A DNA stretch of 64,000 nt from Candidatus Eisenbacteria bacterium (GTDB lineage Bacteria > Eisenbacteria > RBG-16-71-46 > JACRLI01): positions 5,316 to 69,315 of the forward strand of contig JACRLI010000023.1 of the NCBI GenBank assembly GCA_016235265.1, in the 5' to 3' direction. The translations under genes and the position numbers were made by a program. The notes under the pieces are model-generated. The model made no database searches. It saw nothing but the letters and a program-made list of their open reading frames with translations, and was not told where the DNA came from. Below are positions 51,524 through 60,946 of this stretch, piece after piece. Position 1 is the first letter of the stretch. Each line of letters opens with the position of its first letter.

Positions 51524-52902
51524 GGGTTGGGGCTCCTGTCGGCCGCTTCCTGGAACGGGTTGGCGACCTTCGAGATGGTGAAGCGGTACTTGCCGCTGGC
51601 CTCGCGCGGTATCTGGTCCACGAACTCGAAGTCGTACTTCATGGTGGGCCCGAAGAACTCCGGGATCCGCGCGCGGAACGCCGCCAGCACCTCGTCCGTG
51701 AAGTCCGCGCCCTTCACCACGCGGAAGAGCAGGTGGTCCATCCGCTCCTGCACGATCTGCACCCGCTCCAGCCCCAGGAACTTCGCGGTGAAGTTGTCCA
51801 GGATGGACACGCCGAAGATCACCCGTCCCTCCGGTGTGACGATGAAGTCCGCGACGCGGCCCTGCACCTTCTCCATGAGCGGCAGGCCGCGCCCGCAGGG
51901 GCAGGCGCGGTCGGTGGGGGTGCCGGCGTCCTCCACGCGGTAGCGGATGAAGGGCATGGCCACGTTGGTGAGGTCGGTGAGGTGGATCTCGCCGCATTCC
52001 CCGGGCGCGGCGGGCCGGCCCTCCACCAGGAACTCCACCAGCAGGTGGTCGGAGTTCAGGTGCATGCCCGAGTGCGCGTCGCACTCGCTGGCTATGAGGC
52101 TCACTTCCTCGCACCCGTAGCGGTCAAATACCTTGCACTGGAATACGTCCTCCAGCGTGGCGCGCTCGATGTCGGCCAGCACCGTGGAGGTGCTGATCAC
52201 GGTCCTCACCGTGGGCGCGCCGTAACCGTGCCGGCGCATGAAGGAAGCCAGGATGTACATGGAGTGAGAATGCCCGAACACCACCGTCGGCCGGTGGGAG
52301 CGCATGCGGCGCGCGAAGTCGTGCATCATGGCCGCGTCGAGGCGCAGCGTGTCCAGCGCGATGGCCCGGTCCAGCAGCAGGTTGCGCAGCCGGATCTTGA
52401 GACTGGCGTTCAGGTCGTGGGCGCCCCACACCATCGCCACCTTGTCGCCCACGTTCCAGCCGGCCCAGGAGTTGTTGCGCAGCGCCAGCGCGGTCTTGCG
52501 CACGTTGCTGTCGAAGTCCACGAAGAACTGCAGCGGCACGCTGGTGGAGCCGCCGGTCTTGCTGGCGAGGCGCTTCGCTTCGGGGAAGCCGCGTGCCAGC
52601 AGGTCGGCCCCGTGGGCGCGCACGTCGGCCTTGGTAAGCGGCGGAAGGCGGCGGAAGTCGTCCATGCTGAAGCTGGCGGGGTCCAGTCCGGCGGCCCGGA
52701 AGCGCCCGGCGTGGAAGGGGCAGCGCTCGCCGGCCCACGCGATCAGGGCGTGGAGCTTCTCCTCCTGGCGGGCGCGGATCTCGGCGGGAGGGAGGTACTG
52801 GGTGCGCTCCAGCTCGCGCAGGATGCGGTACACCGGGCGGCCCTCGCGAAACGCCTGCAGCGGGGCCACCACATGTCGGACGACGGGCGCGAACAGGTCC
52901 AT
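51520..52902 (-). CDS. Phenylacetate-CoA ligase/CapK-like adenylating enzyme
   Basis: 460 residues. Family features are '[13 protein letters not shown]', '[16 protein letters not shown]' (the ATP-binding loop, TSGSTG-like), '[20 protein letters not shown]', '[12 protein letters not shown]' and the Cys pair [12 protein letters not shown]. Members of the PaaK/CapK group activate carboxylic acids as adenylates; CapK homologs act in polysaccharide or lipid biosynthesis. The C-terminal 'GKYRF' resembles the hinge Lys region. ATG 52902 is the start of the folded domain; longer frames lack a ribosome site. Confidence 0.8.
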   Translation of the reverse strand: MDLFAPVVRHVVAPLQAFREGRPVYRILRELERTQYLPPAEIRARQEEKLHALIAWAGERCPFHAGRFRAAGLDPASFSMDDFRRLPPLTKADVRAHGADLLARGFPEAKRLASKTGGSTSVPLQFFVDFDSNVRKTALALRNNSWAGWNVGDKVAMVWGAHDLNASLKIRLRNLLLDRAIALDTLRLDAAMMHDFARRMRSHRPTVVFGHSHSMYILASFMRRHGYGAPTVRTVISTSTVLADIERATLEDVFQCKVFDRYGCEEVSLIASECDAHSGMHLNSDHLLVEFLVEGRPAAPGECGEIHLTDLTNVAMPFIRYRVEDAGTPTDRACPCGRGLPLMEKVQGRVADFIVTPEGRVIFGVSILDNFTAKFLGLERVQIVQERMDHLLFRVVKGADFTDEVLAAFRARIPEFFGPTMKYDFEFVDQIPREASGKYRFTISKVANPFQEAADRSPNP

Positions 52903-53118
52903 CCCTCGCAGAGACTCCTTTCGGACATCGTAGCCTAGCACACGCTCCGGGCCGCGATTGTGGTATTCTGGCAGTCCCACCGGGAGGCCGCGACCCCCGG
53001 AGCGGCCGTCCGCAGGCCCGCACGCTGGTCCCTGTTCCCGTCCATGCTCACGCCCGCCCGCCGACCCCACGGGCCCGAGGAATCCTTGCGTCCGACTTCG
53101 CGATTCGCGCCCCGTTTC

Positions 53119-54129
53119 GTGTCACGCATCCCGTGCCTGTCCGTCGCCGCCCTCCGGCGGCTCGCGGCGGCCGCGACGATCTGCCCGCTGCTGTGGCTGG
53201 CCGGCTGCGCCCGCCTGGACCCCAACACCCAGCCCCCGCCAGCCACCTGCGATCCCTCCGATTCCGCGACGCCCTGCTGCGGGCGCACCGCGGTGGGCAC
53301 GGGGTTTCCGGGCGAGCTGGCCGCGGTCGGCACCGACACCACGCTCGACCTGGCCACCTGGAACATGCTGAACTTCCCCTCCAGCCACCCCGCGAGCGTG
53401 GGCATCCAGATGGCGGCGCGCATCATCTCGGCCGCCAGCCTGGACCTCTGGGCGGTGGAGGAGATCGCCAGCGTGTCCAGCTTCGACTCGGTCCTGGCCC
53501 GGCTGCCGGGCTACGCGGGGCTGGTTTCCCCGGACCAGTACAGCCCGGGCAACTACCAGAAGACCGGGGTGATCTACCGGACCTCGGTGATCACGGTCCG
53601 CTCCGTCACGCCCATCTTCACCGGGGACTTCAGCGCGTTTCCAAGGCCGCCCCTCGAGCTGGACATCGCCGCGACGGCCAACAACCGCACCTATTCCTTC
53701 CGCCTGATCGTGCTGCACCTGAAGGCCGGCAGCACCGCCGATGATCTGGCTCGCCGCCGGGATGCCAACTTCAAGATCCGCCAGTACCTCGACCTGCAGC
53801 AGACGGCCCGGCCCGGCGTGCCCTACCTGGTGGCGGGCGACTGGAACGGCGTGCTCACCGACGCGCCGGACCGCAACTCGTTCACCAGCCTGCTGTCCGA
53901 TTCGACGGACTACAAGTTCCTCACCATGGGCATCACCGGCAGGTCCGACCTCTACTCGCACCCGGCCTCCGCGCGGCTGATTGACCACTGGATGATCAAC
54001 CGCGCCGCCTGCCCCGTGTTCGCGCGCGCCCGCGTGGTGACGCTGCGGCCGGGCGATTACCTGCCCACCTACCAGGACGACCTGTCCGACCACCGGCCGG
54101 TGATGGTGGCGGTGCCGGTGTTCCGGTAG
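53119..54129 (+). CDS. Secreted EEP-family nuclease/phosphatase lipoprotein
   Basis: 336 residues from GTG 53119. The lipobox is WLAGC (Cys29). The endonuclease/exonuclease/phosphatase fold shows TWNMLNF (N), VEEI (metal Glu), VAGDWNG (GDxN), LIDHWMI and SDHRPVMV (catalytic Asp-His). It probably cuts phosphodiesters outside the cell: DNA, RNA or lipids. ATG 53044 or 52960 are in frame but would give an unusually long signal peptide; no ribosome site decides. It is next to the nucleotidase operon on the opposite strand. Confidence 0.8.
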   Translation: MSRIPCLSVAALRRLAAAATICPLLWLAGCARLDPNTQPPPATCDPSDSATPCCGRTAVGTGFPGELAAVGTDTTLDLATWNMLNFPSSHPASVGIQMAARIISAASLDLWAVEEIASVSSFDSVLARLPGYAGLVSPDQYSPGNYQKTGVIYRTSVITVRSVTPIFTGDFSAFPRPPLELDIAATANNRTYSFRLIVLHLKAGSTADDLARRRDANFKIRQYLDLQQTARPGVPYLVAGDWNGVLTDAPDRNSFTSLLSDSTDYKFLTMGITGRSDLYSHPASARLIDHWMINRAACPVFARARVVTLRPGDYLPTYQDDLSDHRPVMVAVPVFR

Positions 54130-54174
54130 GCGCGCCGCAGTCCGGGCTTTCATGCCTGAGCTGCGCCTGGGGCC

Positions 54175-54194
54175 GGCAGGCATGAATGCCTGCC
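54175..54194. repeat. REP-like palindrome, second copy of the 20-mer
   Basis: GGCAGGCATGAATGCCTGCC, identical to 18537-18556, in the 218-nt gap between the EEP lipoprotein and the 5'-nucleotidase stop (convergent). CATGCCTGAGCTGCG just upstream at 54151 may be an older arm. The remaining gap shows no gene. Confidence 0.75.
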
Positions 54195-54347
54195 CCACAT
54201 GAATGCGACGGGCCGGCCCGGGGATTCCGGACCGGCCCTCGCATTTCGTGTCGCTGTCTGCCGCACGCGGCGCCTGGCATCTGTCCCGCGCCTGTAGTTA
54301 CGCGTCCTGGTTTTCCCGCCCTGGCCGCCAGCTTGCGGCTGCCCCGC

Positions 54348-56012
54348 CTACGGCGACGGCGTCAGCGGCTCATCCACCTTCACCCAGCGCGACTCGCTCC
54401 TGCGGGCCACGGGGGAGTGGCGGCGGAAGTAGTTCTCCAGCGACTCGCGGTCCGAGTAGCGCGTCTGGTACACGGAGTCCTCCGGCACCTCGCGCATCAC
54501 GGTCAGGCCGCTGTTGCCCTCGGCCAGGAAGTTGGTCATGGCCACGGTGTAGGTCTTCGCTGTGTCCAGCGGCGCGCCCCCGACCTCGATCGAGACGATC
54601 CGCTGTCCCGCAGGTCGGGTCGGGTCGTACTTCGCGGTGGCGCCCGAGATGAACAGCCCCAGTGCCCACCGGCTGACCTTCTGCTCGAAGAGCCGCCGCA
54701 GCACCTCGCCCTTCATGCTGACCGAGACCACCGCGTTGTCGAAGGGCAGCACCGAGAGGCACTCGCGCTTGGTGATGCGCCCCGGTGCTATGTCCGCCCG
54801 CACGCCGCCGGTGTTCTGGATCGCCACGTCCGTGCCCGCCTGCTCGCGGATGGCGTCGGTGACCAGCGCTCCCATGAGGCCCTTCTCGGCGGAGCCGCGC
54901 TCCAGGTTCACGCGCGTCTCGCCCAGGATCTCGTCCAGGCCCTGCTCGGCCTCCGCCACCTGGAGGTTGATGCCCTCGGCCACGCCCTGGTCGGGCCAGA
55001 ACTCGTCCTCGTAGAGGGTGACCAGCGCGCCGCGGTCGTGGTGCGTGTCGTAGCCCACGATGGTGCCCGCGTCCTTGTCGTGGGTGACGGTGATGTGGCC
55101 CAGGCTCGAGCCGTTGGCGTAGGGCTCCACCACCAGCGTGTGGTTGATGGGGTCCTCCCACGGCACGTCATAGCCCTGGTGCGAATGGCCCGCGAACACG
55201 ATGTCGATGCCCGGAACGTAGCGGGCGATCTCCATCGCCTCGAGGGTCTTCGGCCTCTCGCCCCGCTGCTCGGCCGCGACCATCTCGCGATAGTAGGTGG
55301 CCAGCGAGGCCTTGTACGGCAGGCCCGCGTGCACCGGGAGCAGCACGATCTGCGCGCCGTCGTCGCGCGCCGCCTTCACCATCGCAGGCAGCATCTCGCC
55401 CACCGGCAGGAACGTCAGGCCCTGCACGTTCTTCGAGAACGAGATCCTCGCCGTGGCCTCCGTGATCATGCCGATGATGGCCACCTTCAGGCCGGCCACG
55501 TCCAGCATCACCCGGTCCTTCACCCAGTCCACGCGCTTGTTGGTGGCGGTGTCGAACAGGTTCGCGCACAGCACCGGGAACGTGGCCAGGTCCACCATCT
55601 CCTTGGCCTTGTCCCAGCCGATGTCGAAGTCGTGGTTGCCGATGGTGGCCGCCGAGTAGCCCATCTTGTTCATCCACTCGACGATGGCCTTTCCCTGGGT
55701 GTGCATCCCGACCGGGGTGCCCTGGAACATGTCCCCCGAGTCGAGCAGCAGGAACCCCCGGCCGGCGGCCTTCGCCTCCGCGCGCACCTTCTCGATGTAG
55801 GTGGCGGCGGACGCGCCCCCGCCCAGCGACGGCGGGAACTGCGGGTTCATGAACGTGGCGGCCTGCGTGTCAATGTGGCCATGCAGGTCGCTGGTGTACA
55901 GGATGTCAATCTGCACCTGCCCGGGCGGCAGCTGGGCCGCCTTCCCGGCCCCCGCGGGCGCGGTGAAGACCGCGGCCGCGGCCAGCGCCAGCAGCAGGAA
56001 GGACGTTCGCAT
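54348..56012 (-). CDS. 5'-nucleotidase / UshA-like bifunctional metallophosphatase
   Basis: 554 residues with a signal peptide (LLLALAAAAVFTAPAGA). The metallophosphatase domain shows ILYTSDLHGHID (metal D.H), LDSGDMFQG, ATIGNHDFDIG (GNHD) and VFAGHSHQGYDVP (GHxH); the C-terminal 5'-nucleotidase domain has NTGGVRADIAPG, VLPFDNAVVSVSMKG and MTNFLAEGNSGLTVM. It hydrolyses nucleotides to nucleosides and phosphate in the periplasm. ATG 56012 has GGAGG four bases ahead. It is the last gene of a five-gene operon with surface proteins. Confidence 0.92.
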   Translation of the reverse strand: MRTSFLLLALAAAAVFTAPAGAGKAAQLPPGQVQIDILYTSDLHGHIDTQAATFMNPQFPPSLGGGASAATYIEKVRAEAKAAGRGFLLLDSGDMFQGTPVGMHTQGKAIVEWMNKMGYSAATIGNHDFDIGWDKAKEMVDLATFPVLCANLFDTATNKRVDWVKDRVMLDVAGLKVAIIGMITEATARISFSKNVQGLTFLPVGEMLPAMVKAARDDGAQIVLLPVHAGLPYKASLATYYREMVAAEQRGERPKTLEAMEIARYVPGIDIVFAGHSHQGYDVPWEDPINHTLVVEPYANGSSLGHITVTHDKDAGTIVGYDTHHDRGALVTLYEDEFWPDQGVAEGINLQVAEAEQGLDEILGETRVNLERGSAEKGLMGALVTDAIREQAGTDVAIQNTGGVRADIAPGRITKRECLSVLPFDNAVVSVSMKGEVLRRLFEQKVSRWALGLFISGATAKYDPTRPAGQRIVSIEVGGAPLDTAKTYTVAMTNFLAEGNSGLTVMREVPEDSVYQTRYSDRESLENYFRRHSPVARRSESRWVKVDEPLTPSP

Positions 56013-56031
56013 GGTGCCTCCGAACGCGCCC

Positions 56032-57279
56032 CTAGAAGTGGTAGCGGACATCGATCACCCCGCGCAGCATGCTGTCCTGCACCCGGTCGGTCTTGGAGTC
56101 CCCGGATCCGCGCGGCGTGATGGCGGCCTGGCGCGAGTTGCGCTTGGACACCTCCGCGCCGATGCCGACGTCGAACTTGTCGAACTTGTAGCCCGTGCCC
56201 GCGGAGATGCCGGCCACGTCCACCTCGTCGGCCGCGTAGGCCTGGCGGTAGAACAGCCCGAACCGCGTGGGCAGGTTGTTGTAGAAGGTGTGCTCCAGCC
56301 CGAAGCGGATCTCCCAGGTGTCGCGCAGGGCGGCCAGCGGCAGCACCGTGGCGAGCGCGGGGCTGGCCGCGCGCACGGAGTCGCCGGTCGAGACGTCCTT
56401 CCACAGCGTGCGCACGGCGTCCACGCTGAACACGGTGCGCAGCGTGTTGCGCGGCCGGTAGGCCAGGCCCAGGGCCCAGCGGCCGGGGTAGCGCGTGTCG
56501 GCGTGTCCCACGGCGCTGGTGTTGACGTGCGTGGCGGAGTCGGCGATCTCGGTCCGCCAGTCGGTTCCCAGCTTCACCGGGAACTCGTAGGAGGCTGCCA
56601 GAGTCACCCGCGGGTCCACTTCCGCCGCGAAGCCCAGGGTGGCGCCCACGCCGCTCACGTCGCGGCTGAAGGACTTGACCGTGGGGCCGTCCAACCCGCC
56701 CGCGCGGGCCACCGGGCCCGGCACCACGCGGTTCTCCAGGCTCAGGTTGCCGAAGTAATAGTGCACCGTGGCACCGGCGGAGAAGCGCTCGAACCGGTAC
56801 GCCGCGCCGCCCGAGGCCGAGTAGAGGGCGCGGTTGGACGTGATGTACTGGGTGCCCATCAGCTTGTCCCGGCGTTCCCGGTCGGTGCCGGTGCCGTTGC
56901 GCCGCTCGTCCACGAAGTTGTACTGGAAGTTGTAGCGCTCGAAGAAGCCGCCCGCCAGGGTGAGCGGGCTGCTCTTCGCGGGCTTCCACACCACGCCGCC
57001 GTTGAGGCCGGTGTAGGTGGAGGGGTTCTCGGCCACCGCGGTCTCCTTCAGGTACTGGTCGAAGGAGTCGAACAGCGGCACGAATCGGGTCTCGTCGTAG
57101 CGGGCCACGCGCATGGTGGCCTCCACGGCGCTGCCCTCGGCCCAGCCGAGCATGGCCGGGTTGCTGGTGAGCGAGAACGAGCCGTCGTAGATCGCCGTGG
57201 TGGCGCCGCCCAGGCCGCCCACGAGGCGCGGCCGCACCTTGAACTCCACGTTGGTGGTGGAGTACAGGAACTCGAGCAC
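56032..57279 (-). CDS. PorV/FadL-like outer-membrane protein, 5' end replaced
   Basis: 415 residues from GTG 57279. From residue ~22 it reads GGLGGATTAIYDGSFSLTSN, then PAMLGWAEGS, like PorV/OmpP1-type barrels ('GGA.tA..d...l..NPA.l'), and ends in Phe (VRYHF), typical for barrels. The first ~28 residues are identical to an internal part of the neighbouring HhH-barrel gene and there is no signal peptide. A good native start remains just upstream: GGAGG and ATGAAG at 57289, but in a different frame. The native signal-peptide coding region seems lost to an 86-bp duplication, so the gene may be non-functional or misassembled. Confidence 0.65.
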   Translation of the reverse strand: MLEFLYSTTNVEFKVRPRLVGGLGGATTAIYDGSFSLTSNPAMLGWAEGSAVEATMRVARYDETRFVPLFDSFDQYLKETAVAENPSTYTGLNGGVVWKPAKSSPLTLAGGFFERYNFQYNFVDERRNGTGTDRERRDKLMGTQYITSNRALYSASGGAAYRFERFSAGATVHYYFGNLSLENRVVPGPVARAGGLDGPTVKSFSRDVSGVGATLGFAAEVDPRVTLAASYEFPVKLGTDWRTEIADSATHVNTSAVGHADTRYPGRWALGLAYRPRNTLRTVFSVDAVRTLWKDVSTGDSVRAASPALATVLPLAALRDTWEIRFGLEHTFYNNLPTRFGLFYRQAYAADEVDVAGISAGTGYKFDKFDVGIGAEVSKRNSRQAAITPRGSGDSKTDRVQDSMLRGVIDVRYHF

Positions 57280-57284
57280 GTCGC
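57199..57284. repeat. 86-bp direct repeat, copy A
   Basis: Exact copy of 57684-57769, 485 bp apart. Copy A covers the 5' end of the second PorV-like gene. Boundaries are sharp: sequences diverge immediately on both sides. Confidence 0.9.
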
Positions 57285-57329
57285 TTCATCGCGAGTTCCT
57301 CCGCGTTCGCACGCATCGTCATCATATCC

Positions 57330-59996
57330 TCAGTACGACCAGTCCAGCTGGAAGCGGAACGAGTTCTGGATCTTGCGGACGTCCACCGGGCCGGGGGTGC
57401 CGCTGGGGGTGTCCGGGAATGACCGGATCTCCATCCACGTCACCGGGTCCTGGTAGTCCACCGTGTACTTCAGGCGCCACGAGAGCGCGCTGTTCAGCCG
57501 GCTGCTGATGGCCACCCAGTTGCGGAAGCCACGGCCGTCGAGAGCGATGAACTCGTTGTCCTCGAAGTTGTACAGGAACCCGTCGTAGATCTCGCTCGAG
57601 AACACCGTGGTGAGCGCCGGGGTCCAGTTGTGCGTGAACTTGGCCTGGAACGCCTGCGCCGGCAGCGCCCGCGAGCCCAGCTCGGTGGCGCCGCCCAGGC
57701 CGCCCACGAGGCGCGGCCGCACCTTGAACTCCACGTTGGTGGTGGAGTACAGGAACTCGAGCACGTCGCGGTGCGAGAGGAACACGCGCGCCTCGGCGCG
57801 GGTGTCCCAGCTGCTGAACGCCCGGACCTCGTCGGGCCCCACGCCCTGCCGGTCCGAGTAGCGCTGCCGCACCCGGATCCGGAAGGGGAAGATGGGACGG
57901 TACTCCAGGGTGGCGGCGAGCCGCTGCCCGTGGGTGCCGTCGCTGTTGCGGTCGTAGCTGTCGTACTCCAGCGAGCTCAGCGTGAGGTTGCGGCTGATCT
58001 GGTAGCGCGCGTTGAAGTACAGGCCCCGCTCCGGCTTGGCCTGCGGGTCGTTGTCCGCGAGGATGGCGTACACCGGGTTCTGCAAGTAGTACTGGCTGCC
58101 CAGGATGGTCTGGTCGTAGCGGTTGGTCTCCGAGAACGCCCGGTTGTAGGGGTTGTCGTAGCCCAGGGCGATGTTGCGGTACATCGCGAGCAGCGTGAAG
58201 TTCTCGTACTGCACGTAGGCCGAGCCGATCCACGACTCGGGCCCGTTGGCGAAGGCGCGCGAGACGAAGTTGTCCTTCGGGGCGGTGCACAGTTTCGCGT
58301 ACTCGCCCTGCAGGGCCACGTTCTCGATCACCGTGCCGAACTCGAGTCCCACCAGGTCGCGGAAGGGGCCCAGGTTGCGGTTGTCGTAGGCCCCGGCGAT
58401 CTCGGAGTCCCGCGCCTCGATCCGCGTGGCCGGGTCGCTGACCAGCGTGGATGCCAGCGGGTTGAAGCGGTCCCGGGCGGCGTTGATGTTGTTGCGGTAC
58501 TTGAACTCCATGGCCGTCATCCCGACGTAGGTGCCGTTCCACGGCTCCACCCGGAAGTTGGCCCCAGTCAACCGCTCGTTCATCACGTCCCGCATCGGCA
58601 GGAACGCAGAAGAGTCCGCCGGGCGAACATAGGCGCGCACCGCCTTGAGCAGGTCGTCATCCACGCGCGGGAACATGGTGATGTAGCGGTTGAAGGAGCT
58701 GTCCGGGTTGAGGATCGCGTCCTTGTCGGTGTTGGAGTAGAAGAAGGTCCCGCGGACCGGGCCCACCGACGCCTCGAAGGCGGCCCCGCGCAGGGAGTAC
58801 TCGTCGCTGCGCGAAAGGTCGCCGTGCACGCCGATGGGGCGGACGTTGAAGCCCATCCCGGTGCGGCGCGGCTGGAAGAAGTCGGTGTTGTCCATCAGCA
58901 GGCCCTGGCCCAGGGCCAGGCGGAAGTTGCCCGCGTAGGCGTGGTGCAGCTTCACGGGACCGAGCTGCTTCCCGTCCACGCCCACGAACCACTTCTTCGT
59001 CTCGTCCCAGTTCTTCTCGCCCAGGTTGCGGTGCGTGATCACGCCGGCCTTGAGGTCCTGACCCAGCCGCATGCGCAGCTTGTGCGTGGTGTAGGGGCGG
59101 CCCTGTTCCATGCCCATGCGGCCGAACAGGGAGTTCAGGGCATAGTCGCGGAGCAGGGTGTTGTCGCGCACCTTGGGCCCCGCGGCCGTGCTGGCGCCGG
59201 AGGCCCCCAGCTGGTCGGTCAGGATGTCCAGGGTGCTCAGCTGGTAGGGCGTGTCGTACATGCGGAACTGGTAGTCCACGCGGGGACGGAGCGCGCCGCC
59301 CTCCCGGTCGAAGCGCACGTAGTCGCGCAGGTTGCGGTAGCCCCAGTACGACAGGCCGTCGGTGCGCCGCAGCTCCTGCGTGTTCTCGAACGGCTTCTCG
59401 CGCAGCGCGCGCACGATGGCCACCGCGTCCACGGGCGAGACGTTCTGCACGCCCGTGAGCGAGAGGTAGTCCATGTCGTTCACGTTGCGCGGCTGGCGCA
59501 GCATGTCCACGTACTCGTCCACCAGGCCTTCGCTGGCGCCTTCCTGCGAGAGCAGGCGCTGCACCACGTCGGCGATGGACTCCAGCCGCTCATCCTCGCG
59601 CGGGTCCTCGGCCACCATGAAGCGGGGCTCCACGGTCACCACGCCGCGCACGGCGGCGAACAGCCTGGGCGTCATGCCCGGTACGTCCAGCAGCCCGTAC
59701 ACGCTGGTGAAGAGGCTGCGGAACTCGCGGTGGTCGAAAATGCTCCGGGCCACCTCGGGCGGGATCGGCAGGCGCGCGATCTCGGCCAGCGTGGCGCGGT
59801 TGAGGTCCAGCCGGTTGGAGGGGGAGTACGCCCCCGACTCCCCGGCCTGGGCCGCCCCGTCGGGCGGCGCGGGCGGCGCCGCGGCCGCCGCGCCCGCGAG
59901 CAGGACCACCGCGGCGAAAACCGCCACGACGAGCCCCGTGCGGACGCGCGGACGGCGCCACGCTCCCGGTTTCGAATAGTCGCGTCGCTGTCTCAC
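57330..59996 (-). CDS. Helix-hairpin-helix (ComEA-like) outer-membrane barrel protein
   Basis: 888 residues, GTG start with GGAGG ahead. After a signal-like segment (FAAVVLLAGAAAAA), a ComEA-type HhH domain is clear (~60-115): LDLNRATLAEIARLPIPPEV and YGLLDVPGMTPRLF. A second HhH-like unit follows at ~165-225 (MDYLSLTGVQNVSPVDAVAI, DGLSYWGYRNLRDYVRF). Residues ~230-888 have many amphipathic strands with aromatic girdles and end in Tyr (LDWSY), like a large beta-barrel. HhH pairs bind DNA without sequence preference, so this may be an outer-membrane DNA-binding or uptake protein. It is 4 nt after the PorV-like gene. Confidence 0.75.
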   Translation of the reverse strand: MRQRRDYSKPGAWRRPRVRTGLVVAVFAAVVLLAGAAAAAPPAPPDGAAQAGESGAYSPSNRLDLNRATLAEIARLPIPPEVARSIFDHREFRSLFTSVYGLLDVPGMTPRLFAAVRGVVTVEPRFMVAEDPREDERLESIADVVQRLLSQEGASEGLVDEYVDMLRQPRNVNDMDYLSLTGVQNVSPVDAVAIVRALREKPFENTQELRRTDGLSYWGYRNLRDYVRFDREGGALRPRVDYQFRMYDTPYQLSTLDILTDQLGASGASTAAGPKVRDNTLLRDYALNSLFGRMGMEQGRPYTTHKLRMRLGQDLKAGVITHRNLGEKNWDETKKWFVGVDGKQLGPVKLHHAYAGNFRLALGQGLLMDNTDFFQPRRTGMGFNVRPIGVHGDLSRSDEYSLRGAAFEASVGPVRGTFFYSNTDKDAILNPDSSFNRYITMFPRVDDDLLKAVRAYVRPADSSAFLPMRDVMNERLTGANFRVEPWNGTYVGMTAMEFKYRNNINAARDRFNPLASTLVSDPATRIEARDSEIAGAYDNRNLGPFRDLVGLEFGTVIENVALQGEYAKLCTAPKDNFVSRAFANGPESWIGSAYVQYENFTLLAMYRNIALGYDNPYNRAFSETNRYDQTILGSQYYLQNPVYAILADNDPQAKPERGLYFNARYQISRNLTLSSLEYDSYDRNSDGTHGQRLAATLEYRPIFPFRIRVRQRYSDRQGVGPDEVRAFSSWDTRAEARVFLSHRDVLEFLYSTTNVEFKVRPRLVGGLGGATELGSRALPAQAFQAKFTHNWTPALTTVFSSEIYDGFLYNFEDNEFIALDGRGFRNWVAISSRLNSALSWRLKYTVDYQDPVTWMEIRSFPDTPSGTPGPVDVRKIQNSFRFQLDWSY
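57684..57769. repeat. 86-bp direct repeat, copy B
   Basis: Second exact copy, inside the HhH-barrel gene, encoding DVLEFLYSTTNVEFK and VRPRLVGGLGGAT. It fits the barrel context better than copy A does, so B is probably the source. Confidence 0.9.
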
Positions 59997-60000
59997 CGGC

Positions 60001-60942
60001 TCACTCCTCCGCCCCGGCGGTGTCGCCCTTGCCCAGCAGGGCCGGCGTGACCGAGATCCCCAGCTGGTGGGTGTCCTTGAGCGGCCCCGGACCGGTGGAG
60101 AAGCCGTAGTCCACGCGCACGCCCTTGACGTTGAGCCCCAGGCCCGCGCAGAACGTGTTGGGATCGGTGTTCACGCCGAAGCGCAGGAACCCGTACTGGG
60201 TGACGGCGAACTCGGTGCCCGCGCGGAAGCGCGTCTTCTGGCCCAGCTGCGAGTCCATGTCCAGCGAGGTGATCACGCCGGCGTAGGGGCTGTAGGCCAC
60301 GCCGCCGGTGATGCGCCGCGGCAGGTCCTCCACGTCCACTTCGCCGATGGTGGGGTTGTTCAGGTTCTGCACCCGGAAGCCGAACGCGGCGCGGTCGCGC
60401 AGCGTGACCCGCACCCCGACGTCGAGCCCCACGGTGCTGGCCGAGCCCGGGTCGCTCTTGGCGGAGGCCCCGTACTTCAGGTTGTAGACGTTCAGCCCGT
60501 AGCCCACGCTCACGGTGGTGGAGATGTCGTGGTAGAGCCGGAACCCGTGCGCCAGGCTGAACTGCGTCTGCGACTCCAGGGAGATGTCCTCGAAATCGGT
60601 GGCCAGGCGCCGGAAGCCCACGCCGACGCCGCCCAGGCCGCCGGGCAGTTTGGCGCTGGCCCCGATCGCGGTGAGGCGGACGAAGTCGAGGCCCTGCGGC
60701 TGCACGGTGCTCACGCCCACCGAGCCGAACTCGGTGAGCCCCAGCGAGGCCGGGTTGTGGAACAGGGCGAGGCTGCCGCCTTCCACCGCGGTGATCGCCC
60801 CGCCCATGGCGCGGGCGCGCGGATCCACTTCCAGCGGGTCGAATGCGGCGCGCGCCTCGTGCACGCCGGTCGCGGCGAGCCACAGCGCCGCCGCGAGCGT
60901 CACGGCCGCGCGGGCCGGACGGAATCCAAGCTTCGTGGCCAT
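60001..60942 (-). CDS. PorV/PorQ-family outer-membrane protein
   Basis: 313 residues with a signal peptide (LAAALWLAATGVHEARA). The mature start, DPRARAMGGAITAVEGGS and LALFHNPASLG, is the PorV/PorQ hallmark; beta strands follow to the end. PorV-type proteins help sort or shuttle surface proteins in type IX-like systems. ATG 60942 is the only good start. It lies between the lamin-tail protein (4 nt) and the HhH-barrel gene (4 nt). Confidence 0.85.
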   Translation of the reverse strand: MATKLGFRPARAAVTLAAALWLAATGVHEARAAFDPLEVDPRARAMGGAITAVEGGSLALFHNPASLGLTEFGSVGVSTVQPQGLDFVRLTAIGASAKLPGGLGGVGVGFRRLATDFEDISLESQTQFSLAHGFRLYHDISTTVSVGYGLNVYNLKYGASAKSDPGSASTVGLDVGVRVTLRDRAAFGFRVQNLNNPTIGEVDVEDLPRRITGGVAYSPYAGVITSLDMDSQLGQKTRFRAGTEFAVTQYGFLRFGVNTDPNTFCAGLGLNVKGVRVDYGFSTGPGPLKDTHQLGISVTPALLGKGDTAGAEE

Positions 60943-60946
60943 GGCG

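Noticed and set aside
57630..60050. 806-codon plus-strand frame opposite the HhH-barrel gene
   Set aside because: His/Val/Arg-rich shadow translation with no family motif; the opposite strand encodes a coherent HhH domain and barrel.
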